From Lamellibrachia columna (taxonomy: Eukaryota; Annelida; Polychaeta; Sabellida; Siboglinidae): a DNA stretch of 64,000 nt. The stretch lies in assembly GCA_963662155.1 (NCBI GenBank), contig OY759261.1, positions 1,458,727 to 1,522,726 on the forward strand. Direction: 5' to 3'. Shown here in pieces: positions 12,901-22,500 of this stretch. Position numbers and translations under genes: made by a program. Numbering within the stretch: the stretch's first letter is position 1; each line of letters opens with the position of its first letter. The notes under the pieces were generated by a model. It saw nothing but the letters and a program-made list of their open reading frames with translations. It had not been told where the DNA came from and ran no database searches.

Positions 12901-15900
12901 CCTCTGGTGTTGCATCAGAGAAAAGACGGTCACTCATCGATGATCGTCCAGCCATGCAAGACACGACACAGGAAATCCGTGAAGGCACAGTGGAGGACTT
13001 GACATCACTCGGATGCCAGGAACCCAGGGAGGGAACGGCAGCCTCCAGTGGGGATAGAGTCATGCGCCTGTCCACAGGGTCGCGGGACACGGGACTTGGG
13101 GGGAAATTCACCCCAGGTGAACTATCAACAGCGAAGAGAGTTCTTCGTCAGAACAGCAACGAGGTCCAGGGAAGCACCACTGTCTTCAAGGCTGTCTCTC
13201 AGTCGAACTCACCAGCACAGGCAGCGCCACCAGCATGGCGGTCAGGATCACCAATCCAAAGGGTCACGTCACCAGTTCGCCAGTCAAGATCACCGACTCG
13301 GCAGTCAAGGTCACAAGGTCGATGGTCGGGGTCACCAGCCAGACGGATGGGGTCACCGACACAGAGAACAGGGTCACCACCCCCTGGAATTCTCCTGACA
13401 CGTGAAACGCCACCAGCACAAGAGGTGTCATTGACGCAGGTGACGAAGGCAGCATCATCGACACTGGTGACGAAGACTGCATCATCGACACAGGTGACGA
13501 AGACTGCATCATCGACACAGGTGACGAAGGCTGCATCATCGACACAGGTGACAAAGACAGCATCATCGACACAGGTGACAAAGACAGCATCATCGCGGTC
13601 GAGGGAGGTCAACCGAAAGAGGTTTGAGCCCAAGTTGGATCCGAGGGAAGAACTGATGATTGCCATAAGGAATGCAGGAGCCAAGAACATACTCAAGAAG
13701 GTGAGTAGTAGTCAGAATAGAGGGGTGAGTAGTAGTCAACAGGGGGGGGGGTGAGTAGTAGTCAGAATAGAGGGGTGAGTTATAGTCAACAGAGGGATGA
13801 GTAGTAGTGAACATAGAGGGGTGAGTAGTAGTGAACATAGAGGGGTGAGTAGTAGTGAACATAGAGGGATGAGTAGTAGTGAACATAGAGGGGTGAGTAG
13901 TAGTGAACATAGAGGGATGAGTAGTAGTGAACATAGAGGGGTGAGTAGTAGTGAACATAGAGGAGTGAGTAGTAGTGAACATAGAGGGGTGAGTAGTAGT
14001 GACCATAGAGGGGTGAGTAGTAGTGAACATAGAGGGGTGAGTAGTAGTGAACATAGAGGGGTGAGTAATAGTGAACATAGAGGGGTGAGTAGTAATGAAC
14101 ATAGAGGGGTGAGTAGTAGTGAACAGAGGTGTGAGTAGTAGTGAACATAGAGGGGTGAGTAGTAGTGAACATAGAGGGGTGAGTAGTAATGAACATAGAG
14201 GGGTGAGTAGTACTGAACAGAGGTGTGAGTAGTAGTGAACATAGAGGGGTGAGTAGTAGTGAACATAGAGGGGTGAGTAGTAGTGAACATAGAGGGATGA
14301 GTAGTAGTGAACATAGAGGGATGAGTAGTAGTGAACATAGAGGGGTGAGTAGTAGTGAACATAGAGGGGTGAGTAGTAGTGAACATAGAGGGGTGAGTAG
14401 TAGTGAACATAGAGGGATGAGTAGTAGTGAACATAGAGGGGTGAGTAGTAGTGAACATAGAGGGATGAGTAGTAGTGAACATAGAGGGGTGAGTAGTAGT
14501 GAACATAGAGGAGTGAGTAGTAGTGAACATAGAGGGGTGAGTAGTAGTGACCATAGAGGGGTGAGTAGTAGTGAACATAGAGGGGTGAGTAGTAGTGAAC
14601 ATAGAGGGGTGAGTAATAGTGAACATAGAGGGGTGAGTAGTAATGAACATAGAGGGGTGAGTAGTAGTGAACAGAGGTGTGAGTAGTAGTGAACATAGAG
14701 GGGTGAGTAGTAGTGAACATAGAGGGGTGAGTAGTAATGAACATAGAGGGGTGAGTAGTAGTGAACAGAGGTGTGAGTAGTAGTGAACATAGAGGGGTGA
14801 GTAGTAGTGAACATAGAGGGGTGAGTAGTAGTGAACATAGAGGGGTGAGTAGTAGTGAACATAGAGGGGTGAGTAGTAGTGAACATAGAGGTGTGAGTAG
14901 TAGTGAACATAAATGGGTGAGTAGTAGTGAACATAGAGGGGTGAGTAGTAGTGAACATATAGTTTTGAGTAGCAGTGAACATAGAGGGTTGAGTAGCAGT
15001 GAACATAGATGTGTGAGTAGTAGTGAACAGAGGTGTGAGTAGTAGTGAACATAGAGGTGTGAGTAGTAGTGAACATAGAGGGGTGAGTAGTAGTGAACAT
15101 AGAGGGGTGAGTAGTAGTGAACATAGAGGGGTGAGTAGTAGTGAACATAGAGGTATATGTGTAATTAATGTAACCAGTCATATTTAAAATTTTATATTTA
15201 TAGTTTTTTATTGTCAATATTAGTTTTAAACGTCTTAACACCCAACATTCCATTAAGTAAGATTCATATATAAATGGTTTGGTGCTGTAATTTGCCTTTG
15301 AACAGCCAAAGTGATATTTATGGCATTGTATTAATTGTATTAATTATAGTTATTATTGCTAACAAAAAGCCATATATGAAGACAGACAGGGATCTTTTAA
15401 GGGGTCATCTCAGACACTGATGTAAGACACTGTCCAAACTAGGTTTCATGGGATGTGGCAGCTGTTTACTTAGTGCTCTACATCAATACGTGTTTTTCAC
15501 AAACACATTTTCCAAGTTTGTAAGGGTGCTTGCTCTGAGGCTGCAGGTAGTTTGTGTCGACAGAAGTGTTACTTGCGAATACCAAGTGGCACAATATGTT
15601 ATTAAAAGATACATGTAACTGGGGATGATGTCCACTATGTGTAGTGATATACATCAGTGTCTTGAGAGCACCCCTAAGGGTGTCAGTAGATGGATTGGCT
15701 CCCTCCACCCCTAAGGGTGTCAGTAGATGGATTGGCGACCTCCACCTCTAAAGGTGTCAGTAGATGGTTTGGCCACCTCCACCCCTAAGGGTGTCAGTAG
15801 ATGGATTGGCCACCTCCACCTCTAAGGGTGTCAGTAGATGGTTTGGCCACCTCCACCCATAAGGGTGTCAGTAGATGGATTGGTCCCCTCTACCCCTAAG

Positions 15901-17194
15901 GTGGTCAGGTGACTGAGGTGACCGTATTACTGAGGTGACCGTATTACTGAGGTGGCCGTATTACTGAGGTGACTATAACAGACGTGACTGGATTATTGAG
16001 GTGGCTGTATTACTGAGGTGACCACATTACTGTAGGTGACCATATTACCGAGGTGACTATATTACTGATGTGGTTGTATTGCTGAGGTGACTGTATTGCT
16101 GAGGTGACTAGTACTGAGGTAAGGGTGTCGGTAGATGGATTGGCCACCTCCACCCCTAAGGGTGTCAGTAGATGGATTGGCCACCTCCACCCCTAAGGGT
16201 GTCAGTAGATGGATTGGCCACCTCCACCCCTAAGGTGGTCAGGTGACTGAGGTGACCGTATTACTGAGGTGACCGTATTACTGAGTTGATCATATTACTG
16301 AGCTGGCCGTATTACTGAGGTGACTATATAACAGACGTGACTGGATTACTGAGGTAAGGGTGTCGGTAGATGGATTGGCCACCTCCACCCGTAAGAGTGT
16401 CAGTAGATGGATTGGCCACCTCCACCCCTAAGGGTGTCAGTAGATGGATTGGCCACCTCCACCCCTAAGGGTGTCAGTAGATGGATTGGCCACCTCCACC
16501 CCGAAGGGTGTCAGTAGATGGATTGGCCACCTGCACCCCTAAGGGTGTCAGTAGATGGATTGGCCACCTCCACCCATAAGGGTGTCAGTAGATGGATTGG
16601 CCACCTCCACCCATAAGGTGGGCCGTGCATGGATTGACCCCTCCACCCCTAAGGTGGTCAGGTGACTGAGGTGACTGTATTACTGAGGTGACCGTATTAC
16701 TGAGGAGGCCATATTACTGAAGTAACTGTATTACCGAGGTGACTGTATTACAGACGTGACTGGATTATTGAAGTGGCTGTATTACTGAGGTGACCATATT
16801 ACTGTAGGTGACCATATTACTTAGGTGACTATATTACTGAGGTGGCTGTATTGCTGATGTGACTGTGTTGCTGAGGTGACTGTATTACTGAGGTAACAGT
16901 ATTACTGAGGTGGCTGTATTGCTGAGGTGACTATATTACTGAGGTTGCTGTATTGCTGAGGTAACTATATTACTGTAGGTGACTGTATTACTGAGGTGAC
17001 TATATTACTGAGGTGGCTGTATTGCTGAGGTGACTATATTACTGAGGTGGCTGTATTGCTGCGGTGACTATATTACTGTAGGTGACTGTATTACTGAAGT
17101 AACTGTAAAATGAGGTTCGACTGTACTGTAATTATTTGATCCTTTCTAGGATGTATATCCTGCTTCAGAAGCGTTCAAACATGTCAAATTTTAA
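6709..17194 (+). CDS. Ser/Thr/Pro-rich protein with C-terminal WH2-like motif (four 3' exons; 5' end missing)
   Basis: Exons 6709-6939, 10652-10753, 11164-13700 and 17150-17194 join in one frame: the first two junctions are phase 1 (G|GT and G|AT codons) and the last is phase 0. The resulting ~970 residues are mostly low-complexity. In order they hold a Pro run ([13 protein letters not shown]), acidic Ser/Thr-rich sequence, a probable helical segment ([17 protein letters not shown], coded near 12680-12730), a duplicated EKRRS[FL]IDxRPA block, SP/RS-rich repeats, a 9-residue VTKTASSTQ repeat, and a C-terminal [11 protein letters not shown]...ILKK. The last matches the WH2 pattern (amphipathic helix, then LKK), which in known families binds actin monomers. 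I infer an actin-regulatory scaffold but do not recognise the family; cordon-bleu, espin and similar WH2 proteins are candidates only. The gene ends tail to tail with NOM1. Confidence 0.72.
6978..7474. repeat. 35-bp intronic minisatellite, ~14 units
   Basis: Unit core tcctcaagtcagtccatgac, repeated every 35 bp (for example 6996 and 7031). It starts about 40 bp after the donor of the exon ending at 6939. Units are nearly identical, with a few single-base changes (gggtct/gtgtct). Confidence 0.96.
7548..7712. repeat. (CATC)n microsatellite, interrupted
   Basis: Degenerate catc/catt/catg tetranucleotide run inside the intron. It creates short open frames (rich in His, Pro, Ser, Ile) that are not genes. 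Confidence 0.95.
7767..8002. repeat. 34-bp intronic minisatellite, ~7 units
   Basis: Unit acatgggacatgggggtgca followed by gacctgtgttactt. All three forward frames stay open across it because the unit lacks stops. Confidence 0.95.
8300..9942. repeat. 41-bp intronic minisatellite, ~40 units, with block duplications
   Basis: Unit ttcatgtgccatgccaggat followed by catgaagtgtatcctgtgtgg. Some units carry cttggaag in place of catgaag (one base longer). The stretch 9165-9360 recurs almost unchanged at 9577-9771, 412 bp later, as a higher-order copy. The array lies in the intron between exons 6709-6939 and 10652-10753. Confidence 0.96.
9943..10651. other. Unique intron sequence
   Basis: Ordinary AT-rich sequence with no array and no recognisable exon. 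It ends in the acceptor tgatttctgacag before the exon at 10652. Confidence 0.6.
10652..10753 (+). CDS. Plus-strand gene, internal exon b (102 bp)
   Basis: Flanked by acceptor ttctgacag and donor acacag|gtagca. It reads (G)[18 protein letters not shown] and continues to TSQTSD. The frame is set by GT completing a Gly codon with the final G of the exon ending at 6939, and by the last base G completing a GAT codon with the exon at 11164. Being 102 bp and phase 1-1, it could be skipped without a frameshift. Composition is acidic, Ser/Thr-rich and probably disordered, like the next exon. Confidence 0.7.
10754..11163. other. Unique intron, 410 bp
   Basis: Nothing repetitive or coding is seen. It ends in gttgcttcag before the large exon and is one of the few introns here without an array. 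Confidence 0.6.
11164..13700 (+). CDS. Plus-strand gene, large exon c (2.5 kb)
   Basis: The acceptor gcttcag is followed by ATTTC; the exon opens with AT completing an Asp codon and runs 845 codons to AAG-AAG|gtgagt (phase 0). From N to C it holds an acidic Thr/Glu-rich region; SPSKDQP repeats (near 11894-11950); a Ser-rich basic middle; a likely helix [19 protein letters not shown] (near 12689-12745); two related blocks [12 protein letters not shown] and [12 protein letters not shown] (near 12835-12960); SP/RS repeats (near 13200-13390); the 9-residue VTKTASSTQ array; and the WH2-like [14 protein letters not shown]...ILKK at 13638-13700. Codon use and the absence of stops over 2.5 kb, unlike the flanking introns, make this a firm exon. 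The open frame continues to 13754, but the strong donor at 13701 and the phase-0 terminal exon indicate splicing there. Confidence 0.85.
13432..13596 (+). repeat. 27-bp coding minisatellite inside exon c
   Basis: About six in-frame copies of a 27-bp unit (gtgacgaagactgcatcatc core) encode VTK[TA]ASSTQ. Period and frame match, so copy changes would add or remove 9 residues just before the WH2-like motif. Confidence 0.92.
13701..15150. repeat. 24-bp minisatellite starting at the exon donor; ~60 copies of gtgagt
   Basis: The unit gtgagtagtagtgaacatag plus aggg begins exactly at the splice donor of exon c (AAG|gtgagtagt). Most units carry gagggg|tgagt, a good 5' splice-site match. The first units are more divergent (cagaat, cctandem g run at 13741-13751). 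Truncated units (gaacagaggtgtgag) near 14121, 14215, 14669 and 15028 mark a block duplication of about 548 bp. Reverse-strand open frames are repeat artefacts. Confidence 0.96.
15151..15654. other. Unique intron sequence
   Basis: AT-rich sequence with no array or exon that I can support. Confidence 0.55.
15655..17108. repeat. Composite array alternating 37-bp and ~17-bp minisatellites
   Basis: Blocks of a 37-bp unit (taagggtgtcagtagatgga plus ttggccacctccacccc) at about 15655-15900, 16119-16235 and 16357-16655 alternate with blocks of a 17-bp unit (ctgaggtgaccgtatta) at about 15901-16118, 16236-16356 and 16656-17108. The transitions reuse the same joint sequences (ggtggtcaggtgactgaggt; actgaggtaagggtgtcggt), so the whole two-part block was itself duplicated. 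It lies in the intron before the terminal exon. Confidence 0.93.
17150..17194 (+). CDS. Plus-strand gene, terminal exon (14 codons and stop)
   Basis: Acceptor atcctttctag, then GATGTATATCC. In the phase required by the donor at 13701 it reads [14 protein letters not shown] and then TAA (17192-17194). It would follow ...ILKK directly, placing the WH2-like motif near the C-terminus. It is short, so support comes from the clean acceptor, the matching phase and the nearby AATAAA (17214-17219). Confidence 0.62.
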   Translation, partial: DVYPASEAFKHVKF

Positions 17195-18954
17195 TTCCCA
17201 TGCCCAACGTTAAAATAAACATTGCAAGCTATTCACTCAGTAATGTTGCAAAGAACTCTTTCAACGAACCACACAAAAAGCAGATGATTAAAATCAATGT
17301 ACGAATTGCTGTTGCAGGCTGCAACTACTGACGACAAGTAATGCACGGAGCCTCCTGGTGGCAAATAATGATGAAAGTGTTGTTCGGGGTGACAACATGC
17401 GATGTTGTCGGTTGAGAAGATGCAGTGGTCAGATTGGTTTCTGATGTTGCCTGCAGGTGGCACCTCTTCTGAATGTACAGCGGCAACTGTGGACTGTCAA
17501 CCGAAAATGAATGTTTATGTCATACAGTCACTTGACCTCATTCAGCCGCGTGGGTGAATGACGAGTAATTTAATGTGTAGATGGTCAAAATGTAAAACAT
17601 TTCACCCTGTAAATGCAGTATAGTGACGCCATGCTTGTGAGACAAAGTTGAGATGTTATTATAAAGTTTTAACAGCAAGAACAAGAACATACTCTGACTT
17701 GTCTGTTCTTGTTTGCTACGGTGGCACAGAGAACTGTGCAGGTCTGTTTTTAGCATTACATTTCAGTTTGTCGAACAATTATTTAACTAGAAGGTAGCAT
17801 TTGCCTTGACCTAATAAAGATCAGCATCAGCTACAGTAGCCTTGACCTAATAAACGTCAGCATCAGCTACAATGGCCTTGACCTAATAAAGATCAGATCA
17901 GCTTCGACCAATTGTTGCATGTTCACTGCCAGGAAGATCCCAGCATGCAATGGGTTGACCTATTAGTCTCCATGTGGGGTGCACTAACTACATTGTAATT
18001 ACGCTGTATTTATTACTTTTACTGTTTTAATGTGAATTGCTGTGTGACCCGGTGTTGGTTTCACAGTTACTCGACTAAATGTGACTTGAGAATACTGACT
18101 GTACCTCTCGTAGACGCAACTAGGTAGGCATGTAAACCTGAATGTATATATATATATTTTAGTGTAATTATAATTTAGTGTAATTAATTAATTTGTCAGA
18201 TGTGCACATTCGCTAACAAGAGGTAAGCACATATATCTGTCTCAAAACGTTTATTTATCACTTTATCCATTGATTGTTAAGAAAATGTCAAAGTAAGACA
18301 AGATCTAAAGGGTAATTCATCAACAGTCTTTATTTATGTACATTTTGATGCATTTATGTTCCTAGATTTTTTCTCTCAAAATATTCACCCTTATTAAAAG
18401 TACATTGTTTTTTTATTGTATCAAGTTATACAGTATAATCTGTTGTAACATCTTGAAACATCTGGACCTTCCAAATGTGATCTACCGAAACAGTTTCAAT
18501 ATTTTGACTCGAATATCATGTTTTGTTCTATCATAAACAAATAATGGTCTTAAATGTGGTCCAGTAAAACACAGTCGAGGCAGTGAAGATGTTGCAATAG
18601 TTTATAATATGACATTCAATATGACATACACCATCCGAATTTGTACCAAGTAATTCTTTCAGAATCTCACATTAAGCATTCTCGATGTGCTTTGTCTACA
18701 TTATAATGTAATGCCAAAATATAAGTTTTACGTTTCAATGCATGATGTGTTCCATATACAGTCAGTCATCAGTCATGAGATGAGCGTTTGTGTTGATATG
18801 CAAAATGCGATGTACATAATATAGCCATTACCTGTAGTCTGTCTTAGCTAACAAATCGTATATACAGTAGATGTATTCGTAAACTTGTCATCATATAACG
18901 ACTATATTTAATAATAAATAAACACTATTTTCATATTGAACAAATGCTTTTTAG
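17195..18954. other. 3' flank and intergenic region between two convergent genes
   Basis: Mostly AT-rich unique sequence. AATAAA occurs at 17214-17219 and in each of three 36-bp copies at 17803-17905, giving candidate plus-strand polyadenylation sites. For NOM1 on the minus strand, plus-strand tttatt (AATAAA on the minus) occurs near 18329-18334. A short (ta)n run lies near 18147. The small reverse-strand open frames here (17233-17463, 17538-17756) have no support as genes. Confidence 0.5.
17803..17905 (+). repeat. 36-bp triplication carrying AATAAA
   Basis: Three tandem copies starting gccttgacctaataaa at 17803, 17839 and 17875. If the plus-strand gene ends here, its polyadenylation signal is present three times. 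Confidence 0.7.
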
Positions 18955-19290
18955 TGCTGGTGTAACTGTCCTGTCGGTAACCATTACAGATAACCATGCT
19001 GTAATACCATTGTCACTCTGTGTAGTTACCATGACTACAATGGTGCAACGATACCATTGTCACTCGGTGTAGTTACCATGACTACAATGGTGCAACGATA
19101 CTGTTGTCACTCGGTGTAGTTACCAGGAATGACTACAGTGGTGCAACGATACCGTTATCATTCGGTGTAGTTACCATGACTACAGTGGTGCAATGATACT
19201 GTTGTCACTTGGTGCAGTTACCATGACAACAGTGGTGCAACGATACCGCTGTCACTCTGTAGTTACCATGACTACATTGGTGTAACACCA
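18955..19290. repeat. 47-bp minisatellite just 3' of the NOM1 stop
   Basis: About seven degenerate units containing gtagttaccatgactacaat and ggtgcaacgatacc, with a 47-bp period (for example 19022 and 19069). The last unit ends about 15 bp from the NOM1 stop, so the array lies in the NOM1 3' UTR. Confidence 0.9.
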
Positions 19291-19301
19291 ATGTGCACAT
19301 T

Positions 19302-19589
19302 CTACATGCTCATCTTAGCGTCTGCTGAGGTCAGTGCGACCTCTGCCATGCTGACTCTCTCAGCCAATGATTCGCCCGTGCCAGTGCTGACACCTGTAGA
19401 CTGTTTTCTCAGCAGGAAATGACGCATAAACAGCCTCAGTCCCTCCCTCAACGTGCGTAACTTCACTAGTGGAGCGATACGCTCAAACGTAGCTCTCACA
19501 GTGTTTCCTGGATGCTCCACAAGGAGGCGCCCCAACACACGCTTCATGAAGCGAACTTTATGCTTATCCAATTCGGCAAACTCGATTGT
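19302..19589 (-). CDS. NOM1: NOM1 terminal exon
   Basis: Acceptor gctgtttcag, then ACAATCGAG. It encodes 95 residues, TIEFAELDKHKVRFMKRVL to ADAKMSM, with stop TAG at 19304-19302. It covers the end of the MA3 region and the conserved LREGLRLFMRHFLL. Phase 0 from the exon ending at 26862. Confidence 0.95.
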   Translation of the reverse strand, partial: TIEFAELDKHKVRFMKRVLGRLLVEHPGNTVRATFERIAPLVKLRTLREGLRLFMRHFLLRKQSTGVSTGTGESLAERVSMAEVALTSADAKMSM

Positions 19590-22500
19590 CTGAAACAGCA
19601 ACAACTATTGAACAACCTAGGAACAACGATGCAATGGTTATGTTGATGTAGTTGAACAAAGTAAATTGTTTTGTAATCACGGAAACCAGGCAGAGTATGT
19701 GGCCTTGATCATTCCATGTAATCACCATTTCTTTGACCCCTTTATGAAAAAATTATTAATCTGCCAAGTGACGTGATTGAAATAAACTGTACACAATCCA
19801 CAGCCTTGGGAGGACGGATAGTGACATTGACAACTTTCTCCTTAGTCATTCACTTTGGTTGGAGCTTGACTGTCGTGGGAGGACGGATAGTGGCATTGAC
19901 AACTTTCTCCTTAGTCATTCACTTTGGTTGGAGCTTGACTGTCGTGGGAGGACGGATAGTGACATTGACAACTTTCTCCTTAGTCATTCACTTTGGTTGG
20001 AGCTTGACTGTCGTGGGAGGACGGATAGTGACATTGACAACTTTCTCCTTAGTCATTCACTTTGGTTGGAGCTTGACTGTCGTGGGAGGACGGATAGTGA
20101 CATTGACAACTTTCTCCTTAGTCATTCACTTTGGTTGGAGCTTGACTGTCGTGGGAGGACGGATAGTGACATTGACAACTTTCTCCTTAGTCATTCACTT
20201 TGGTTGGAGCTTGACTGTCGTGGGAGGACGGATAGTGACATTGACAACTTTCTCCTTAGTCATTCACTTTGGTTGGAGCTTGACTGTCGTGGGAGGACGG
20301 ATAGCGACATTGACAACTTTCTCCTTAGTCATTCACTTTGGTTGGAGCTTGACTGTCGTGGGAGGACGGATAGCGACATTGACAACTTTCTCCTTAGTCA
20401 TTCACTTTGGTTGGAGCTTGACTGTCGTGGGAGGACGGATAGCGACATTGACAACTTTCTCCTTAGTCATTCACTTTGGTTGGAGCTTGACTGTCGTGGG
20501 AGGACGGATAGCGACATTGACAACTTTCTCCTTAGTCATTCACTTTGGTTGGAGCTTGACTGTCGTGGGAGGATGGATAGCGACATTGACAACTTTCTCC
20601 TTAGTCATTCACTTTGGTTGGAGCTTGACTGTCGTGGGAGGATGGATAGCGACATTGACAACTTTCTCCTTAGTCATTCACTTTGGTTGGAGCTGGACTG
20701 ATGTGGGAGGATGGATGGTGACACTGACAACTTTCTCCTTAGTCATTCACTTTGGTTGGAGCTTGACTGTCAAGGGAGGACGGATAGTGACATTGACAAC
20801 TTTCTCCTTAGTCATTCACTTTGGTTGGAGCTTGACTGTCGTGGGAGGACGGATGGTGACATTGACAACTTTCTCCTTAGTCATTCACTTTGGTTGGAGC
20901 TTGACTGTCGTGGGAGGACGGATAGTGACACTGACAACTTTCTCCTTAGTCATTCACTTTGGTTGGAGCTGGACTGACGTGGGAGGATGGATGGCGACAT
21001 TGACAACTTTCTCCTTAGTCATTCACTTTGGTTGGAGCTTGACTGACGTGGGAGGACGGATGGTGACATTGACAACTTTCTCCTTAGTCATTCACTTTGG
21101 TTGGAGCTGGACTGACGTGGGAGGATGGATGGCGACACTGACAACTTTCTCCTTAGTCATTCACTTTGGTTGGAGCTTGACTGTCAAGGGAGGACGGATA
21201 GTGACATTGACAACTTTCTCCTTAGTCATTCACTTTGGTTGGAGCTTGACTGTCGTGGGAGGATGGATGGTGACATTGACAACTTTCTCCTTAGTCATTC
21301 ACTTTGGATGGAACTTGACTCGTGGGAGGACGGATAGCGACATTGACAACTTTCTCCTTAGTCATTCACTTTGGTTGGAGCTGGACTGTCGTGGGAGGAT
21401 GGATGGTGACATTGACAACTTTCTCCTTAGTCATTCACTTTGGTTGGAGCTGGACTGACGTGGGAGGACGGATGGTGACATTGACAACTTTCTCCTTAGT
21501 CATTCACTTTGGTTGGAGCTGGACTGACGTGGGAGGATGGATAGTGACATTGACAACTTTCTCCTTAGTCATTCACTTTGGTTGGAGCTTGACTGTCGTG
21601 GGAGGATGGATGGTGACATTGACAACTTTCTCCTTAGTCATTCACTTTGGTTGGAGCTTGACTGACGTGGGAGGATGGATGGTGACATTGACAACTTTCT
21701 CCTTAGTCATTCACTTTGGTTGGAGCTTGACTGTCAAGGGAGGACGGATAGTGACATTGACAACTTTCTCCTTAGTCATTCACTTTGGTTGGAGCTTGAC
21801 TGTCGTGGGAGGACGGATGGTGACATTGACAACTTTCTCCTTAGTCATTCACTTTGGTTGGAGCTTGACTGTCGTGGGAGGACGGATAGTGACACTGACA
21901 ACTTTCTCCTTAGTCATTCACTTTGGTTGGAGCTTGACTGTCGTGGGAGGACGGATGGTGACATTGACAACTTTCTCCTTAGTCATTCACTTTGGTTGGA
22001 GCTGGACTGACGTGGGAGGACGGATGGTGACATTGACAACTTTCTCCTTAGTCATTCACTTTGGTTGGAGCTGGACTGACGTGGGAGGATGGATAGTGAC
22101 ATTGACAACTTTCTCCTTAGTCATTCACTTTGGTTGGAGCTTGACTGTCGTGGGAGGATGGATGGTGACATTGACAACTTTCTCCTTAGTCATTCACTTT
22201 GGTTGGAGCTGGACTGACGTGGGAGGACGGATGGTGACATTGACAACTTTCTCCTTAGTCATTCACTTTGGTTGGAGCTGGACTGACGTGGGAGGACGGA
22301 TAGTGACATTGACAACTTTCTCCTTAGTCATTCACTTTGGTTGGAGCTTGACTGTCGTGGGAGGACGGATAATGACATTGACAACTTTCTCCTTAGTCAT
22401 TCACTTTGGTTGGAGCTTGACTGTCGTGGGAGGATGGATAGCGACATTGACAACTTTCTCCTTAGTCATTCACTTTGGTTGGAGCTTGACTGTCGTGGGA

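Noticed and set aside
17233..17756. Two small reverse-strand open frames between the genes
   Set aside because: No splice, start or family support; their length is expected by chance in the 3' flank.
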